The translations under genes were made by a program, and so were the position numbers. The notes beneath the pieces were generated by a model. The model worked only from the letters and a program-made list of their open reading frames with translations. It had not been told where the DNA came from and did not search any database. 64,000 nucleotides of DNA from Bacteroides zhangwenhongii (GTDB lineage: Bacteria; Bacteroidota; Bacteroidia; Bacteroidales; Bacteroidaceae): contig NZ_CP059856.1 in the NCBI RefSeq assembly GCF_009193325.2, forward strand, positions 434,001-498,000. The letters run 5' to 3'. Below are positions 26,537 to 35,787 of the stretch, piece after piece (position 1 is the stretch's first letter; each line of letters starts with the position of its first letter).

Positions 26537-27656
26537 TACGGTCGAGTCCTTCCTTGATATTCTCCAACGAGTTGGCATAGGAGAAACGTACGTATCCTTC
26601 CCCTCCTGTACCAAAGTCTACTCCGGGAGTAATACCGACATGCGCATGCTCGAGTACATCGAATGCAAAGCGATAAGAGTCGGTAGTAAATTTACGTGCA
26701 TCGGCGAAAATATAAAATGCCCCTTGAGGTTCCACCTTAATCTCAAATCCGATCTCACGAAGACGGGCAATCATATATTTCCGACGCTCATCATAGACCT
26801 GCCTCATACGTTCCACATCCGAATCCGCCTGCCGTAAAGCTGCAATTCCCGCCTGCTGGGCAATACTGGATGCGCAGATAAACAGATTCTGTTGCAACTT
26901 CTGCAATGAACGCATATAAGATTTCGGTGCGATGAGATACCCCAACCTCAGTCCGGTCATGGCAAACCGTTTGGAAAATCCATTCAGCACAAATGCTTGA
27001 TCCGTGTATTCGAGAATACTATGTGCACGCCCTTCATACACCAAGCCATGATAAATCTCGTCTGAAATGACAGGAACTCCCAAAGCCGCTACTTCTTTCA
27101 AGAAACTTTCTTCCAATAACATCCCCGTCGGGTTCATAGGTGAGTTGATAAAAATAGCGGCAGTATGCTGATTCACACATTTGCGGATAGCTTCTATATC
27201 ATATTGCAATCCTTTCTCTTCGGACAATGGCACCAAAACAGGTTTGGCTTGAGCCGCCAGCACAAAGTTCCGATAGCAGGCATATCCCGGATTGGAAAGA
27301 ACCACTTCACTCTCCGGATTGCAAAGCAACATCAAGGCAAGAAGAATAGAGGGAGAAGAACCGGAAGTCACGATGATACAGTCCGGATCAACCGCCACTC
27401 CATATTCTTTCTGATAAAAAGCTGCAATTTCCCGACGTAACTCAGGGTCTCCCAAAGAATGGGTGTAATGAGTCAAATGCCGATCGTAAGCAGCTTTCGC
27501 AGCCTCTGCAACACAAGACGGCACATCAAAATCGGGCTCGCCTACTTCTAAATGAATAATGTCAATACCTTGTTTCTGTAACTCGTTTGCCCGTTCCAAC
27601 ACATCCATTACGATGAAGGAGGTCATCTGTTCTACTTGCGGATTTGTATGTTTCAT
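26505..27656 (-). CDS. Class I/II PLP-dependent aminotransferase
   Basis: A 383-aa fold-type I aminotransferase. The cofactor lysine is in LNGFSKRFAMTGLRLGY, with substrate-binding HLEVGEPDFD near the start, NSPMNPTG and SDEIYHGLVYEG in the middle, and the carboxylate Arg in VRFSYANS near the end. It is of the aspartate/aromatic subgroup. The amino acid substrate cannot be fixed. An in-frame start at 27716 adds 20 residues without similarity, so I use MKHTNPQVEQ at 27656, which has a TAnnTTTG promoter upstream. Confidence 0.9.
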   Translation of the reverse strand: MKHTNPQVEQMTSFIVMDVLERANELQKQGIDIIHLEVGEPDFDVPSCVAEAAKAAYDRHLTHYTHSLGDPELRREIAAFYQKEYGVAVDPDCIIVTSGSSPSILLALMLLCNPESEVVLSNPGYACYRNFVLAAQAKPVLVPLSEEKGLQYDIEAIRKCVNQHTAAIFINSPMNPTGMLLEESFLKEVAALGVPVISDEIYHGLVYEGRAHSILEYTDQAFVLNGFSKRFAMTGLRLGYLIAPKSYMRSLQKLQQNLFICASSIAQQAGIAALRQADSDVERMRQVYDERRKYMIARLREIGFEIKVEPQGAFYIFADARKFTTDSYRFAFDVLEHAHVGITPGVDFGTGGEGYVRFSYANSLENIKEGLDRISRYLSRSGL

Positions 27657-27681
27657 TGTTTTTCTTTTCTCTATCCGGCTG

Positions 27682-27689
27682 CAAAGATA
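27682..27689 (-). promoter_or_regulatory. -7 element of the aminotransferase gene
   Basis: TATCTTTG on the minus strand matches TAnnTTTG, 26 bp before the chosen start. Confidence 0.45.
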
Positions 27690-27705
27690 ATTCTTTTTAG
27701 GCTGT

Positions 27706-27739
27706 TTTGGTAACATATCGACAAAAAGCTCTATATTTG
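27706..27739 (+). promoter_or_regulatory. Promoter of proB
   Basis: TTTG at 27706-27709 and TATATTTG at 27732-27739, 22 bases apart, fit the Bacteroides -33/-7 promoter. proB starts 23 bp later. Confidence 0.55.
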
Positions 27740-27761
27740 TGCTTTCAAATCGTTAGCAAAG

Positions 27762-28844
27762 ATGAAACAGGAATTTACACGAATCGCAGTAAAAGTGGGT
27801 AGTAATGTTTTGGCACGCCGAGACGGAACATTGGACGTAACCCGTATGTCTGCACTTGTTGACCAAATAGCGGAACTACATAAATCCGGTGTAGAAATCA
27901 TCCTTATTTCTTCTGGAGCCGTTGCATCCGGACGTAGCGAGGTACATCCGCAGAAGAAACTCGATAGTGTAGACCAACGACAATTATTCTCTGCCGTAGG
28001 GCAAGCCAAACTGATCAACCGTTATTACGAACTTTTTCGTGAGCACGGAATTACCGTCGGACAAGTGCTGACTACGAAAGAAAGTTTCAGTACGCGCCGC
28101 CATTACCTGAATCAGAAAAACTGTATGACGGTAATGCTTGAAAACAATGTGATTCCTATCGTCAACGAGAATGATACTATCTCCGTAAGTGAACTCATGT
28201 TCACGGACAACGACGAATTGTCCGGACTCATAGCTTCTATGATGGATGCGCAGACGCTTATCATCTTAAGCAACATCGACGGAATCTATAACGGCTCTCC
28301 GTCCGATCCCGATTCTTCCGTTATCCGGGAAATCGGTCATGGGAAAGATCTATCCAACTATATTCAAGCAAGCAAGTCCAGTTTCGGACGAGGAGGTATG
28401 CTGACGAAAACAAATATCGCCCGCAAAGTAGCCGATGAAGGAATTACGGTTATCATCGCCAATGGTAAACGTGACAACATCTTGGTAGACTTGTTAGAAC
28501 ACCCCGAAAGCACTCTTTGCACCCGCTTCATTCCTTCTTGCGAACCGGTATCCAGTGTCAAGAAGTGGATCGCGCATAGTGAAGGCTTTGCCAAAGGAGA
28601 AATTCACATCAACGAATGTGCCACTGAGGTACTCAGTTCGGAGAAAGCAGTCAGTATTCTCCCGATAGGTATCACTCATATCGAAGGGGAATTTGAAAAA
28701 GACGATATCGTCCGTATCATAGACTTTCAAGGAAACCAAGTGGGTGTAGGAAAAGCAAACTGTGACTCCCAGCAAGCCAAAGAGGTTATCGGAAAGCATG
28801 GAAAGAAGCCTGTTGTACACTATGATTATTTATATATTGAATAA
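27762..28844 (+). CDS. proB: Glutamate 5-kinase
   Basis: A 360-aa enzyme for the first step of proline synthesis, phosphorylating glutamate. The amino-acid kinase domain (1-255) has VKVGSNVLARRDG, IILISSGAVASGRSEV, NENDTISVSELMFTDND and GRGGMLTKTNIAR. A carboxy-terminal PUA domain (about 275-360) is present. It is followed by proA and argF'. Confidence 0.95.
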   Translation: MKQEFTRIAVKVGSNVLARRDGTLDVTRMSALVDQIAELHKSGVEIILISSGAVASGRSEVHPQKKLDSVDQRQLFSAVGQAKLINRYYELFREHGITVGQVLTTKESFSTRRHYLNQKNCMTVMLENNVIPIVNENDTISVSELMFTDNDELSGLIASMMDAQTLIILSNIDGIYNGSPSDPDSSVIREIGHGKDLSNYIQASKSSFGRGGMLTKTNIARKVADEGITVIIANGKRDNILVDLLEHPESTLCTRFIPSCEPVSSVKKWIAHSEGFAKGEIHINECATEVLSSEKAVSILPIGITHIEGEFEKDDIVRIIDFQGNQVGVGKANCDSQQAKEVIGKHGKKPVVHYDYLYIE

Positions 28845-28980
28845 TAATCGCGTTTAAATACTCAACATGATGAGATATTTTCTCATCACAATAAAAATAT
28901 ACACTCCAAAGGCTATTACAATTATAACCTAGGCACAACATTTATTTCTGTTTTCAACAGGTTTTATTCACATCATTCAC

Positions 28981-28988
28981 TATATTTG
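28981..28988 (+). promoter_or_regulatory. -7 element of proA
   Basis: TATATTTG matches TAnnTTTG, 38 bp before the chosen proA start. A small hairpin (GATGAGA/TCTCATC near 28868-28886) lies between proB and this promoter. Confidence 0.45.
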
Positions 28989-29026
28989 CATTGTTTATCT
29001 TTCTATTTAATGCAAAAAAGGAGCAA

Positions 29027-30283
29027 ATGACTACAGATTTAAACGAAACCTTTGCTGCCGTACAGGCAGCAAGCCGAGAATTGGCTTTACTGAACGATGA
29101 TACCATCAATCAGATTTTAAATGCAGTGGCCGATGCGGCAATTGCAAAAGCACCGTTCATTCTTGCAGAGAATGAAAAGGATCTTGCACGGATGGACCAG
29201 AATGATCCGAAGTACGACCGGTTGAAATTGACGGAAGAGCGTTTGAAAGGTATCGCAGCAGATACACGCAATGTAGCTACGCTCCCCTCTCCTCTAGGCA
29301 AAATACTGAAAGAGACTGTGCGACCCAACGGGATGAAGCTGACAAAAATCAGTGTTTCTTTCGGTGTCATAGGAATAATCTATGAAGCACGTCCCAATGT
29401 CAGTTTTGATGTATTCTCTCTTTGTCTGAAAAGTGGAAATGCCTGCATATTAAAAGGAGGAAGCGATGCCGCCTGTTCCAATCGTGCCATCATCAGTGTG
29501 ATTCACGAAGTACTGAGAAGTTTTAATATAAATCCGCATATCGTAGAACTGTTGCCAGCCGACAGGGAAGCAACAGCCGCATTGCTAAATGCTGTAGGCT
29601 ATGTTGATCTGATTATTCCCAGAGGTAGCAGTAATTTGATTAATTTTGTACGCAATAATGCCAAAATCCCGGTCATTGAGACAGGAGCAGGCATTTGCCA
29701 CACTTACTTTGACGAGTTCGGAGAGGTAAAGAAAGGAGCAGATATTATCCACAATGCCAAGACACGCAGAGTCAGCGTATGCAACGCATTGGATTGCGTC
29801 ATTGTGCATGAGAAAAGACTGAGCGACCTTCCCAAACTCTGCGAAAAGCTGAAAGACAGCCATGTAATTATCTATGCCGACCCACAAGCTTACCAAGCAT
29901 TGGAAGGCCACTACCCTGCAGAACTCTTACAATCTGCAACAAATGAAAGTTTCGGAACAGAGTTCCTTGACTACAAAATGGCCGTCAAAACGGTCAGAAG
30001 CTTTGAAGACGCACTGGGACACATCCAGGAAAACAGTTCCAAGCATAGTGAATGCATCGTTACGGAGAACAAGGAGCGTGCAGCCTTGTTTATCAAGATA
30101 GTGGATGCAGCCTGTGTGTACACCAATGTATCTACCGCCTTCACTGACGGCGCACAATTCGGTTTGGGAGCAGAAATAGGTATTAGCACGCAGAAGCTGC
30201 ACGCACGCGGTCCGATGGGACTGGAAGAAATCACTTCTTACAAATGGGTCATTGAAGGGGACGGACAAACGAGAAGAAGTTGA
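29027..30283 (+). CDS. proA: Glutamate-5-semialdehyde dehydrogenase
   Basis: A 418-aa NADPH-dependent reductase that converts glutamyl phosphate to the semialdehyde for proline. It has [20 protein letters not shown] (cofactor region), the catalytic-Cys block [16 protein letters not shown], and the closing [15 protein letters not shown]. An in-frame ATG at 28991 overlaps the promoter, so I choose MTTDLNETF at 29027. Confidence 0.95.
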   Translation: MTTDLNETFAAVQAASRELALLNDDTINQILNAVADAAIAKAPFILAENEKDLARMDQNDPKYDRLKLTEERLKGIAADTRNVATLPSPLGKILKETVRPNGMKLTKISVSFGVIGIIYEARPNVSFDVFSLCLKSGNACILKGGSDAACSNRAIISVIHEVLRSFNINPHIVELLPADREATAALLNAVGYVDLIIPRGSSNLINFVRNNAKIPVIETGAGICHTYFDEFGEVKKGADIIHNAKTRRVSVCNALDCVIVHEKRLSDLPKLCEKLKDSHVIIYADPQAYQALEGHYPAELLQSATNESFGTEFLDYKMAVKTVRSFEDALGHIQENSSKHSECIVTENKERAALFIKIVDAACVYTNVSTAFTDGAQFGLGAEIGISTQKLHARGPMGLEEITSYKWVIEGDGQTRRS

Positions 30284-30320
30284 GAATTGAAAATTGAAAA
30301 TTGAGAATTAAAAATTAAAT
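30282..30320 (+). repeat. AATTG/AATTA short tandem-like repeat
   Basis: GAGAATTGAAAATTGAAAAT and its continuation form imperfect direct repeats of about 7-9 bases between proA and argF'. The region contains the proA stop. No known function. Confidence 0.6.
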
Positions 30321-30323
30321 GAT

Positions 30324-31280
30324 ATGAAGAAATTTACTTGTGTACAGGACATTGGCAACTTGAAATCGGCCATTGAAGAAGCATTTGAGATTAAGAAGGA
30401 CCGCTTCAAATATGTAGAACTTGGAAAGAATAAGACATTGATGATGATCTTCTTCAACTCCAGTCTGCGCACCCGCCTTAGTACACAGAAAGCCGCGCTT
30501 AATCTGGGAATGAATGTAATGGTGCTTGACATCAATCAAGGTGCCTGGAAGTTGGAAACGGAACGTGGTGTAATTATGGACGGAGACAAACCGGAACATT
30601 TGCTGGAAGCGATCCCTGTAATGGGCTGCTATTGCGATGTGATCGGAGTGCGTTCTTTTGCACGCTTCGAAGACCGTGATTTCGATTATCAAGAGACAAT
30701 CCTAAATCAATTTATTCAATATTCCGGTCGTCCGGTTTTCTCGATGGAGGCAGCAACCCGCCATCCGCTACAAAGTTTCGCCGACCTAATCACTATCGAG
30801 GAATACAAGAAAACAGCACGTCCCAAAGTAGTCATGACTTGGGCACCGCATCCCCGTCCATTGCCGCAAGCCGTTCCTAACTCGTTTGCAGAATGGATGA
30901 ACGCCACAGATTACGAATTTGTCATCACTCATCCGGAAGGATACGAGCTGGATCCCCAATTCGTGGGTAACGCCAAAGTTGAGTACGACCAGATGAAAGC
31001 GTTCGAAGGAGCGGATTTCATATATGCAAAGAACTGGGCAGCCTATACGGGGGATAACTACGGACAGATATTGAGTAAGGATCGTGACTGGACAGTTAGC
31101 GACCGTCAAATGGCGGTGACCAACAATGCTTATTTCATGCATTGCCTGCCGGTTCGTAGAAATATGATTGTGACAGACGACGTGATTGAAAGTCCGCAAT
31201 CAATTGTCATTCCGGAAGCGGCCAACCGTGAAATCTCGGCAACCGTCGTTCTGAAGAGGCTATTGGAAGGATTGAAATAA
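30324..31280 (+). CDS. argF': N-succinylornithine (acetylornithine-type) carbamoyltransferase
   Basis: A 318-aa transcarbamylase of arginine synthesis. The carbamoyl-phosphate loop reads FFNSSLRTRLSTQKAA instead of the usual STRTR of ornithine transcarbamylase. HPLQSFADL and HCLPVRRNMIVTDDVIESP follow. This matches the B. fragilis argF' enzyme, which uses N-succinyl-L-ornithine. The choice between succinyl and acetyl substrate is by family knowledge, not proved here. It works upstream of argG and argH (argH at 13966-15306). Clustered with proB and proA, which share glutamate as precursor. Confidence 0.92.
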   Translation: MKKFTCVQDIGNLKSAIEEAFEIKKDRFKYVELGKNKTLMMIFFNSSLRTRLSTQKAALNLGMNVMVLDINQGAWKLETERGVIMDGDKPEHLLEAIPVMGCYCDVIGVRSFARFEDRDFDYQETILNQFIQYSGRPVFSMEAATRHPLQSFADLITIEEYKKTARPKVVMTWAPHPRPLPQAVPNSFAEWMNATDYEFVITHPEGYELDPQFVGNAKVEYDQMKAFEGADFIYAKNWAAYTGDNYGQILSKDRDWTVSDRQMAVTNNAYFMHCLPVRRNMIVTDDVIESPQSIVIPEAANREISATVVLKRLLEGLK

Positions 31281-31355
31281 CAGAAATGCCATAAAGGCAA
31301 TCTTTCAATACAGCTATTAAAGAGGATACTCCCCGACAAGAAAAGATAGTATCAA

Positions 31356-31449
31356 AACGCAAATTATCGCAGATTATTTCAATTATATTGATAGGTTAAT
31401 CAACAACTCATTAAATTATTTCTGCGATAATTTGCGTTAATCTGCGTTT
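31356..31449. repeat. Dispersed inverted-repeat element, copy 1
   Basis: Perfect 18-bp arms: AACGCAAATTATCGCAGA (31356-31373) and its reverse complement (31421-31438), then AATCTGCGT. The same arms and the same trailing AATCTGCGT occur at 52290-52372. It lies between two convergent genes and may form a bidirectional terminator. Confidence 0.85.
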
Positions 31450-31477
31450 TATCATTCATTATGACTCTCTTCTTGCA

Positions 31478-31870
31478 TCACTTTTCTATTTCCTTACCAG
31501 CTTCCTGCCAGGAATTAAATCCTTTATCAAGCTCAAAGACTTTATATCCTTTCTTACTCAAAATAGCCGCTGCCTTCTTACTACGCTTTCCACTACGGCA
31601 GTATACAGCCACCGGTCTGTCTTTCTGCAACAAAGAATCAGCCATCGAAGAAAAGGAGTCATCCATCACATTAATATTAATCGTTTTTGCGATATGTCCT
31701 TCCGAGTATTCGGCCAATGTACGGACATCCAGACGTTGCATACCCTCATCTTGAATGAGCGTATCGAAATCTTCTACATTCATTGACTCAAAATTTCCTT
31801 TCTGCTGACAAGAGAAAAGAGAAGAAAGAAATAAAAGCATTCCCACGACCAATTGATTCATTTTAAGCAT
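31478..31870 (-). CDS. Rhodanese-like lipoprotein
   Basis: A 130-aa single rhodanese domain with lipobox LFSC (Cys about 21), so it is an envelope protein. The active loop is CRSGKRS with Cys at about residue 91. LDVRTLAEYSEGHI matches the CH2A region. It may handle sulfur or act as a redox protein, but the substrate is unknown. It lies 11 bp after the NigD-like gene on the same strand. Confidence 0.9.
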   Translation of the reverse strand: MLKMNQLVVGMLLFLSSLFSCQQKGNFESMNVEDFDTLIQDEGMQRLDVRTLAEYSEGHIAKTININVMDDSFSSMADSLLQKDRPVAVYCRSGKRSKKAAAILSKKGYKVFELDKGFNSWQEAGKEIEK

Positions 31871-31881
31871 ATTATTCTATA

Positions 31882-32565
31882 TTATTCAGTCTTACCCGGA
31901 GTATACTCAAATTCGTAATCCTCTATCACATCGGCTTCCTTGCCGTATGTGTAATACCTGAATTTAATCTTAATCCCATCGGCAGGATGTTCCGATTCCG
32001 CATATTGCTTTAAAGGAACAGAAATATAAGCACGCCGGTTATAGTATTCTTCATCACTATCCGCATCATGATATAACAACATATCCACAGATCCTATTGT
32101 TTCCAGTTCTGACTTATCCTCAATTATGCCAAAAATATGTCCTTTTCCGGTACTGGCTTTCAAGTTAAGAATCATATTCAAATAATCCCGTCCAAGCCAA
32201 ATACTGACAACCTCTACCGGATCTTTACCTTCCTTATCCTTAAAGGCCGGATCGTCCTTCGGTTTAGGAGTCGGTGTGAGGAGCGACTGCAAAGAATAAA
32301 TTTTAGCCCCTTCCTCCATCGTTTCATAGTTACTCATTACACGTCTGGAGGTATTCGGAGAAATCGTAGACCCCGTAAGATCTTGCGAAACAGGTAATAT
32401 ATCCCCCTTATCGGGAATAAGTGTCCGTATCCTGCCATCATCACCCGCTTCTATCGTAACAAATTCCATTTTTACCGATGGATAATAATAGTCATCATCA
32501 CCACAGGCAGCCATCAGGAGGAGTAATCCCCACAACCAGATCATATATAACTTTCCTATTTTCAT
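31882..32565 (-). CDS. NigD-like lipoprotein
   Basis: A 227-aa lipoprotein (lipobox MAAC followed by GDDDYYYPS). The layout DLTGSTISPNTSRRVMSNYE plus a carboxy-terminal beta domain (AYISVPLKQYAESEHPADGI) matches the NigD-like family of Bacteroides, whose role is unknown. Its start overlaps the acyltransferase stop by 4 bp, so translation is probably coupled. Confidence 0.82.
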   Translation of the reverse strand: MKIGKLYMIWLWGLLLLMAACGDDDYYYPSVKMEFVTIEAGDDGRIRTLIPDKGDILPVSQDLTGSTISPNTSRRVMSNYETMEEGAKIYSLQSLLTPTPKPKDDPAFKDKEGKDPVEVVSIWLGRDYLNMILNLKASTGKGHIFGIIEDKSELETIGSVDMLLYHDADSDEEYYNRRAYISVPLKQYAESEHPADGIKIKFRYYTYGKEADVIEDYEFEYTPGKTE

Positions 32566-33710
32566 CGGCAGGCGGCTAAATAATTAACTAACGGATTGGA
32601 ATACATCAACAACAACTTCTCACGCAAGAAGTCTTCATCCTTATTCGGAATGTTTATCTTAGCCAGTTGTTGGTCAATATAGTTTGTGAACCGCAGCTTC
32701 TCCTCTTCCGTATAGTTGGCAGCAAACGTTGTGGAACCATTCAACCAGTCGTAAGCGACATAATTTCCGGAATAAATCCGATAGTTACTATGAATACGCC
32801 GGTCAATACTAGCGGAAATACGGGCAAACAGTTCCGGTTTCGGCAAAGAACGGTCCATGCGCAACAACTCGTCGTTCAGACAAGGAGCAACTTGAAAATG
32901 CACTCTTCCCTTGTATCCGAAAAGACCGGTTTTCATATTGATTAAATCGTCCTGCGTTGTTTTTTTATACCCTTCCACATCTCTCTTCAATTGGAATTCC
33001 TGCGCTTTCAGAAAATCACAGGGATCATATTCGTAGGATATAGCAAGGGGAGCAATATTCATTTCCAGCAGACGGTCTATCACATCACCTTCACCACCCA
33101 TCGCCAGCATTTTCAAGACGCTGTCCTGTGTGCGGTCATTGGAATCTTTTGCACGCCCTTCACGCTGGGCAATCCATATTGATTGTTTCTTCTGCGAGAT
33201 AGTATGATGCATATAGCGCGACATTCGCGCTGACGATTCCAACATCTGCCTCATAGTCAGTGCACGCTGAACGATAAATGATTTATTGACACGCACCAAT
33301 TTCTTAATCCACGGGTAAATCAGCAGATTATCACCGATGGCAATTTCTACGGTATCCATCCCTTCATCAATCAGCAAGATGGAAAGGAAGCCCGAATCAA
33401 GGATAATATCCCTATGGTTCGACATATAAGTATAGGCTATATTATGATCCGGTATACGCGAATGGTCTAATGTCAAAGAATCTGTATGTTCCTGCGCAAT
33501 CTTCCACAAAATGCCATAACAGAACGCTTCCTGAAATTCACGTTTTGTCTTACAAGCACGCATCTTCTGTGCCAGCAGTTCGAATGGAACGTTAGGTATA
33601 ACTCCGGTAACAGCCTTTTGAAAAGCCGGATCAGCAATCAATTCCTCAAAGATCTGAGGAAGTTCCTCATCATTGTAAGGACGAATCTCATTAAACTCTG
33701 TCAGGTCCAT
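32562..33710 (-). CDS. PlsC-like acyltransferase
   Basis: A 382-aa protein with the acyltransferase motif NHRDIILD (HxxxxD) at about residue 113, followed by IGDNLLIYPWIKKLVRVNKS and IWIAQREGRAKDSND, which match motifs II-III of the glycerol-phosphate acyltransferase superfamily. No membrane helix is obvious. It probably transfers acyl chains in lipid synthesis. The acceptor is unknown. It forms an operon with the NigD-like and rhodanese genes. Confidence 0.82.
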   Translation of the reverse strand: MDLTEFNEIRPYNDEELPQIFEELIADPAFQKAVTGVIPNVPFELLAQKMRACKTKREFQEAFCYGILWKIAQEHTDSLTLDHSRIPDHNIAYTYMSNHRDIILDSGFLSILLIDEGMDTVEIAIGDNLLIYPWIKKLVRVNKSFIVQRALTMRQMLESSARMSRYMHHTISQKKQSIWIAQREGRAKDSNDRTQDSVLKMLAMGGEGDVIDRLLEMNIAPLAISYEYDPCDFLKAQEFQLKRDVEGYKKTTQDDLINMKTGLFGYKGRVHFQVAPCLNDELLRMDRSLPKPELFARISASIDRRIHSNYRIYSGNYVAYDWLNGSTTFAANYTEEEKLRFTNYIDQQLAKINIPNKDEDFLREKLLLMYSNPLVNYLAACR

Positions 33711-33717
33711 AACGTGA

Positions 33718-34692
33718 TTAAAATTTATTTTCGATAATATCAGTCATCACATCCTTTATATCCAGCCCGGCTGCACGCACCTGCTGAGGAATAAAGCTTG
33801 TAGCAGTCATTCCCGGAGTCGTATTCACTTCGAGAAGATTCAGTTTCTCACCGGCAGTCACAATATAATCCACACGGATAATACCGGAACAGCCCAATAT
33901 ATCATAGATAGCCGAAGTCAGTTTCTGCACGCGTCCGGTCAGTTCCGGAGAGATACGCGCAGGAGTGATTTCATCTACCTGACCGTTATATTTGGCATCG
34001 TAATCGAAAAATTCATTGTGGGTAACGACTTCCGTAGGTGGGAAGATAACCGACTTTTCCTTCGTCTTGTAGCAACCGCAAGTCAGCTCCGTACCTTCCA
34101 TAAATGCCTCAACGATCACTTCTTCCGCTTCTCCGAAAGCTTTAACAATGGCAGGCTGGATTTGTTCTTTTGTCTTCACTTTTGTAACGCCAAAGCTCGA
34201 ACCTCCCAGACTGGGCTTGATAAAACAAGGCAGACCGATCTTCTCCATTACATCTTCGTCGGAAACCGACTGTCCTTGACGCAGCAGCAACGATTCGGCA
34301 ATACGTACGCCAAAAGCCTTCAAATACTGATTGCAGGCAAATTTATCGTATGTAATAGCAGCCGCCAATACTCCACAACAGGAATACGGAATGCGCAGCA
34401 TATCAAAATATCCCTGCAGACGACCATCCTCACCCGGTGTGCCATGAATCGTAATATAAGCAAAATCGAACACTACCTTTTCCGTTCCGTTCGTAAAACT
34501 AAAATCATTTCTGTCCACCGGAACCTTGTTACCATCCGGTAATTGTACTTCCCAGCGACGGCCTTCCATCTCTACAATGTACAAATTATACTTCTCCTTA
34601 TCTATAAAGGAATAAATACCCTGTGCGCTACGCAGGGAAACTACGATTTCAGAGGTATCACCTCCTGCTACGATAGCAATGTTGCGTTTCAT
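33718..34692 (-). CDS. ddl: D-alanine--D-alanine ligase
   Basis: A 324-aa ATP-grasp enzyme joining two D-alanines for peptidoglycan. HGTPGEDGRLQGYFD (near 83), PCFIKPSLGGSSFGVTKV (near 156), GCSGIIRVDYIV and LEVNTTPGMTATSFIPQQ are present. Its start overlaps the rluD stop by 4 bp. A typical Bacteroides order is PASTA protein, rluD, ddl. Confidence 0.96.
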   Translation of the reverse strand: MKRNIAIVAGGDTSEIVVSLRSAQGIYSFIDKEKYNLYIVEMEGRRWEVQLPDGNKVPVDRNDFSFTNGTEKVVFDFAYITIHGTPGEDGRLQGYFDMLRIPYSCCGVLAAAITYDKFACNQYLKAFGVRIAESLLLRQGQSVSDEDVMEKIGLPCFIKPSLGGSSFGVTKVKTKEQIQPAIVKAFGEAEEVIVEAFMEGTELTCGCYKTKEKSVIFPPTEVVTHNEFFDYDAKYNGQVDEITPARISPELTGRVQKLTSAIYDILGCSGIIRVDYIVTAGEKLNLLEVNTTPGMTATSFIPQQVRAAGLDIKDVMTDIIENKF

Positions 34693-35762
34693 TCTAATTC
34701 TCTATTACTTATATAGCCTCTCCACTTCTCGATAAGCCGGGTCATGTCATCCGGAAGTTCGGAAGTAAAATGCATCTCTTCACCAGTGACGGGATGCACA
34801 AACCCCAACGTCATAGCATGCAAAGCCTGTCGGGGACAAGTGTCAAAGCAATTATTTACAAATTGTTTGTATTTACTAAAATGAGTACCTTTCAATATCT
34901 CGTGCCCCCCATAGCGTTCGTCATTGAACAGCACATGTCCGATATGTTTCATGTGGACACGGATCTGATGAGTACGTCCCGTCTCCAGGATACATTCCAC
35001 AAGCGTGACGTATCCCAAGCGTTCCAACACACGATAATGAGTCACAGCGTGTTTGCCAACTGTCGGGTCGGACATCACTGCCATCTGCATTCGGTCTTTC
35101 GGGTTACGGGCTATATTCCCGATGATTGTTCCCTCATCCTGCTCCACAATCCCCCATACCAGGGCGCGATATTTACGTTTGGTAGTTTTATTAAAGAATT
35201 GGTTTCCCAGATTTGTTTTGGCGTCCGGTGTCTTGGCAATCACCAACAACCCCGAAGTATCTTTGTCGATCCGATGAACAAGTCCCACGTGCGGATCATT
35301 CGCATCATAATCGGGATTATCTTTCATATGCCAGGCAAGCGCATTGACCAAAGTGCCATGATAATTCCCATGTCCCGGATGCACTACCAGTCCGGCAGGC
35401 TTATTCACCACCATCAAATAGGGATCTTCATAAACGATAGTAAGGGGAATATCTTCCGGGATAATTTCATTTTCGTAACGCGGACGGTCCATCATCACCG
35501 TGATAACATCCAGCGGCTTTACTTTATAGCTACTTTTCACCGGCTTGCCATTGGCCATAACGAATCCTCCTTCGGCAGCCTTCTGAATACGGTTGCGCGA
35601 AGCATTGACAATACGTTCGAACAGATATTTGTCGATTCTGACCATCGCCTGCCCCTTATCTACCACCACCCGGAAGTGTTCGTAAAGTTGGGACTCGTCA
35701 CCGACCGGTTCTATATCATCCAAATCGTTCTCCAGTTCATCCGGAAGTTCTTCCTCTATCAT
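34689..35762 (-). CDS. rluD: RluA-family 23S rRNA pseudouridine synthase
   Basis: A 357-aa enzyme. An S4 RNA-binding domain (about 38-95) precedes the catalytic domain with VHRIDKDTSGLLVIA (catalytic Asp near 168) and ILETGRTHQIRVHMKHIGHV. The RluD subgroup modifies helix 69 of 23S rRNA, which I infer from S4 plus motif layout. Coupled to ddl. Confidence 0.92.
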   Translation of the reverse strand: MIEEELPDELENDLDDIEPVGDESQLYEHFRVVVDKGQAMVRIDKYLFERIVNASRNRIQKAAEGGFVMANGKPVKSSYKVKPLDVITVMMDRPRYENEIIPEDIPLTIVYEDPYLMVVNKPAGLVVHPGHGNYHGTLVNALAWHMKDNPDYDANDPHVGLVHRIDKDTSGLLVIAKTPDAKTNLGNQFFNKTTKRKYRALVWGIVEQDEGTIIGNIARNPKDRMQMAVMSDPTVGKHAVTHYRVLERLGYVTLVECILETGRTHQIRVHMKHIGHVLFNDERYGGHEILKGTHFSKYKQFVNNCFDTCPRQALHAMTLGFVHPVTGEEMHFTSELPDDMTRLIEKWRGYISNRELE

Positions 35763-35787
35763 GTGAGTCTGTTCTGTTAGTTATCCA

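Noticed and set aside
34770..35780. Plus-strand frame of 336 codons
   Set aside because: It is antisense to rluD, which has clear S4 and HRIDKDTSG motifs.
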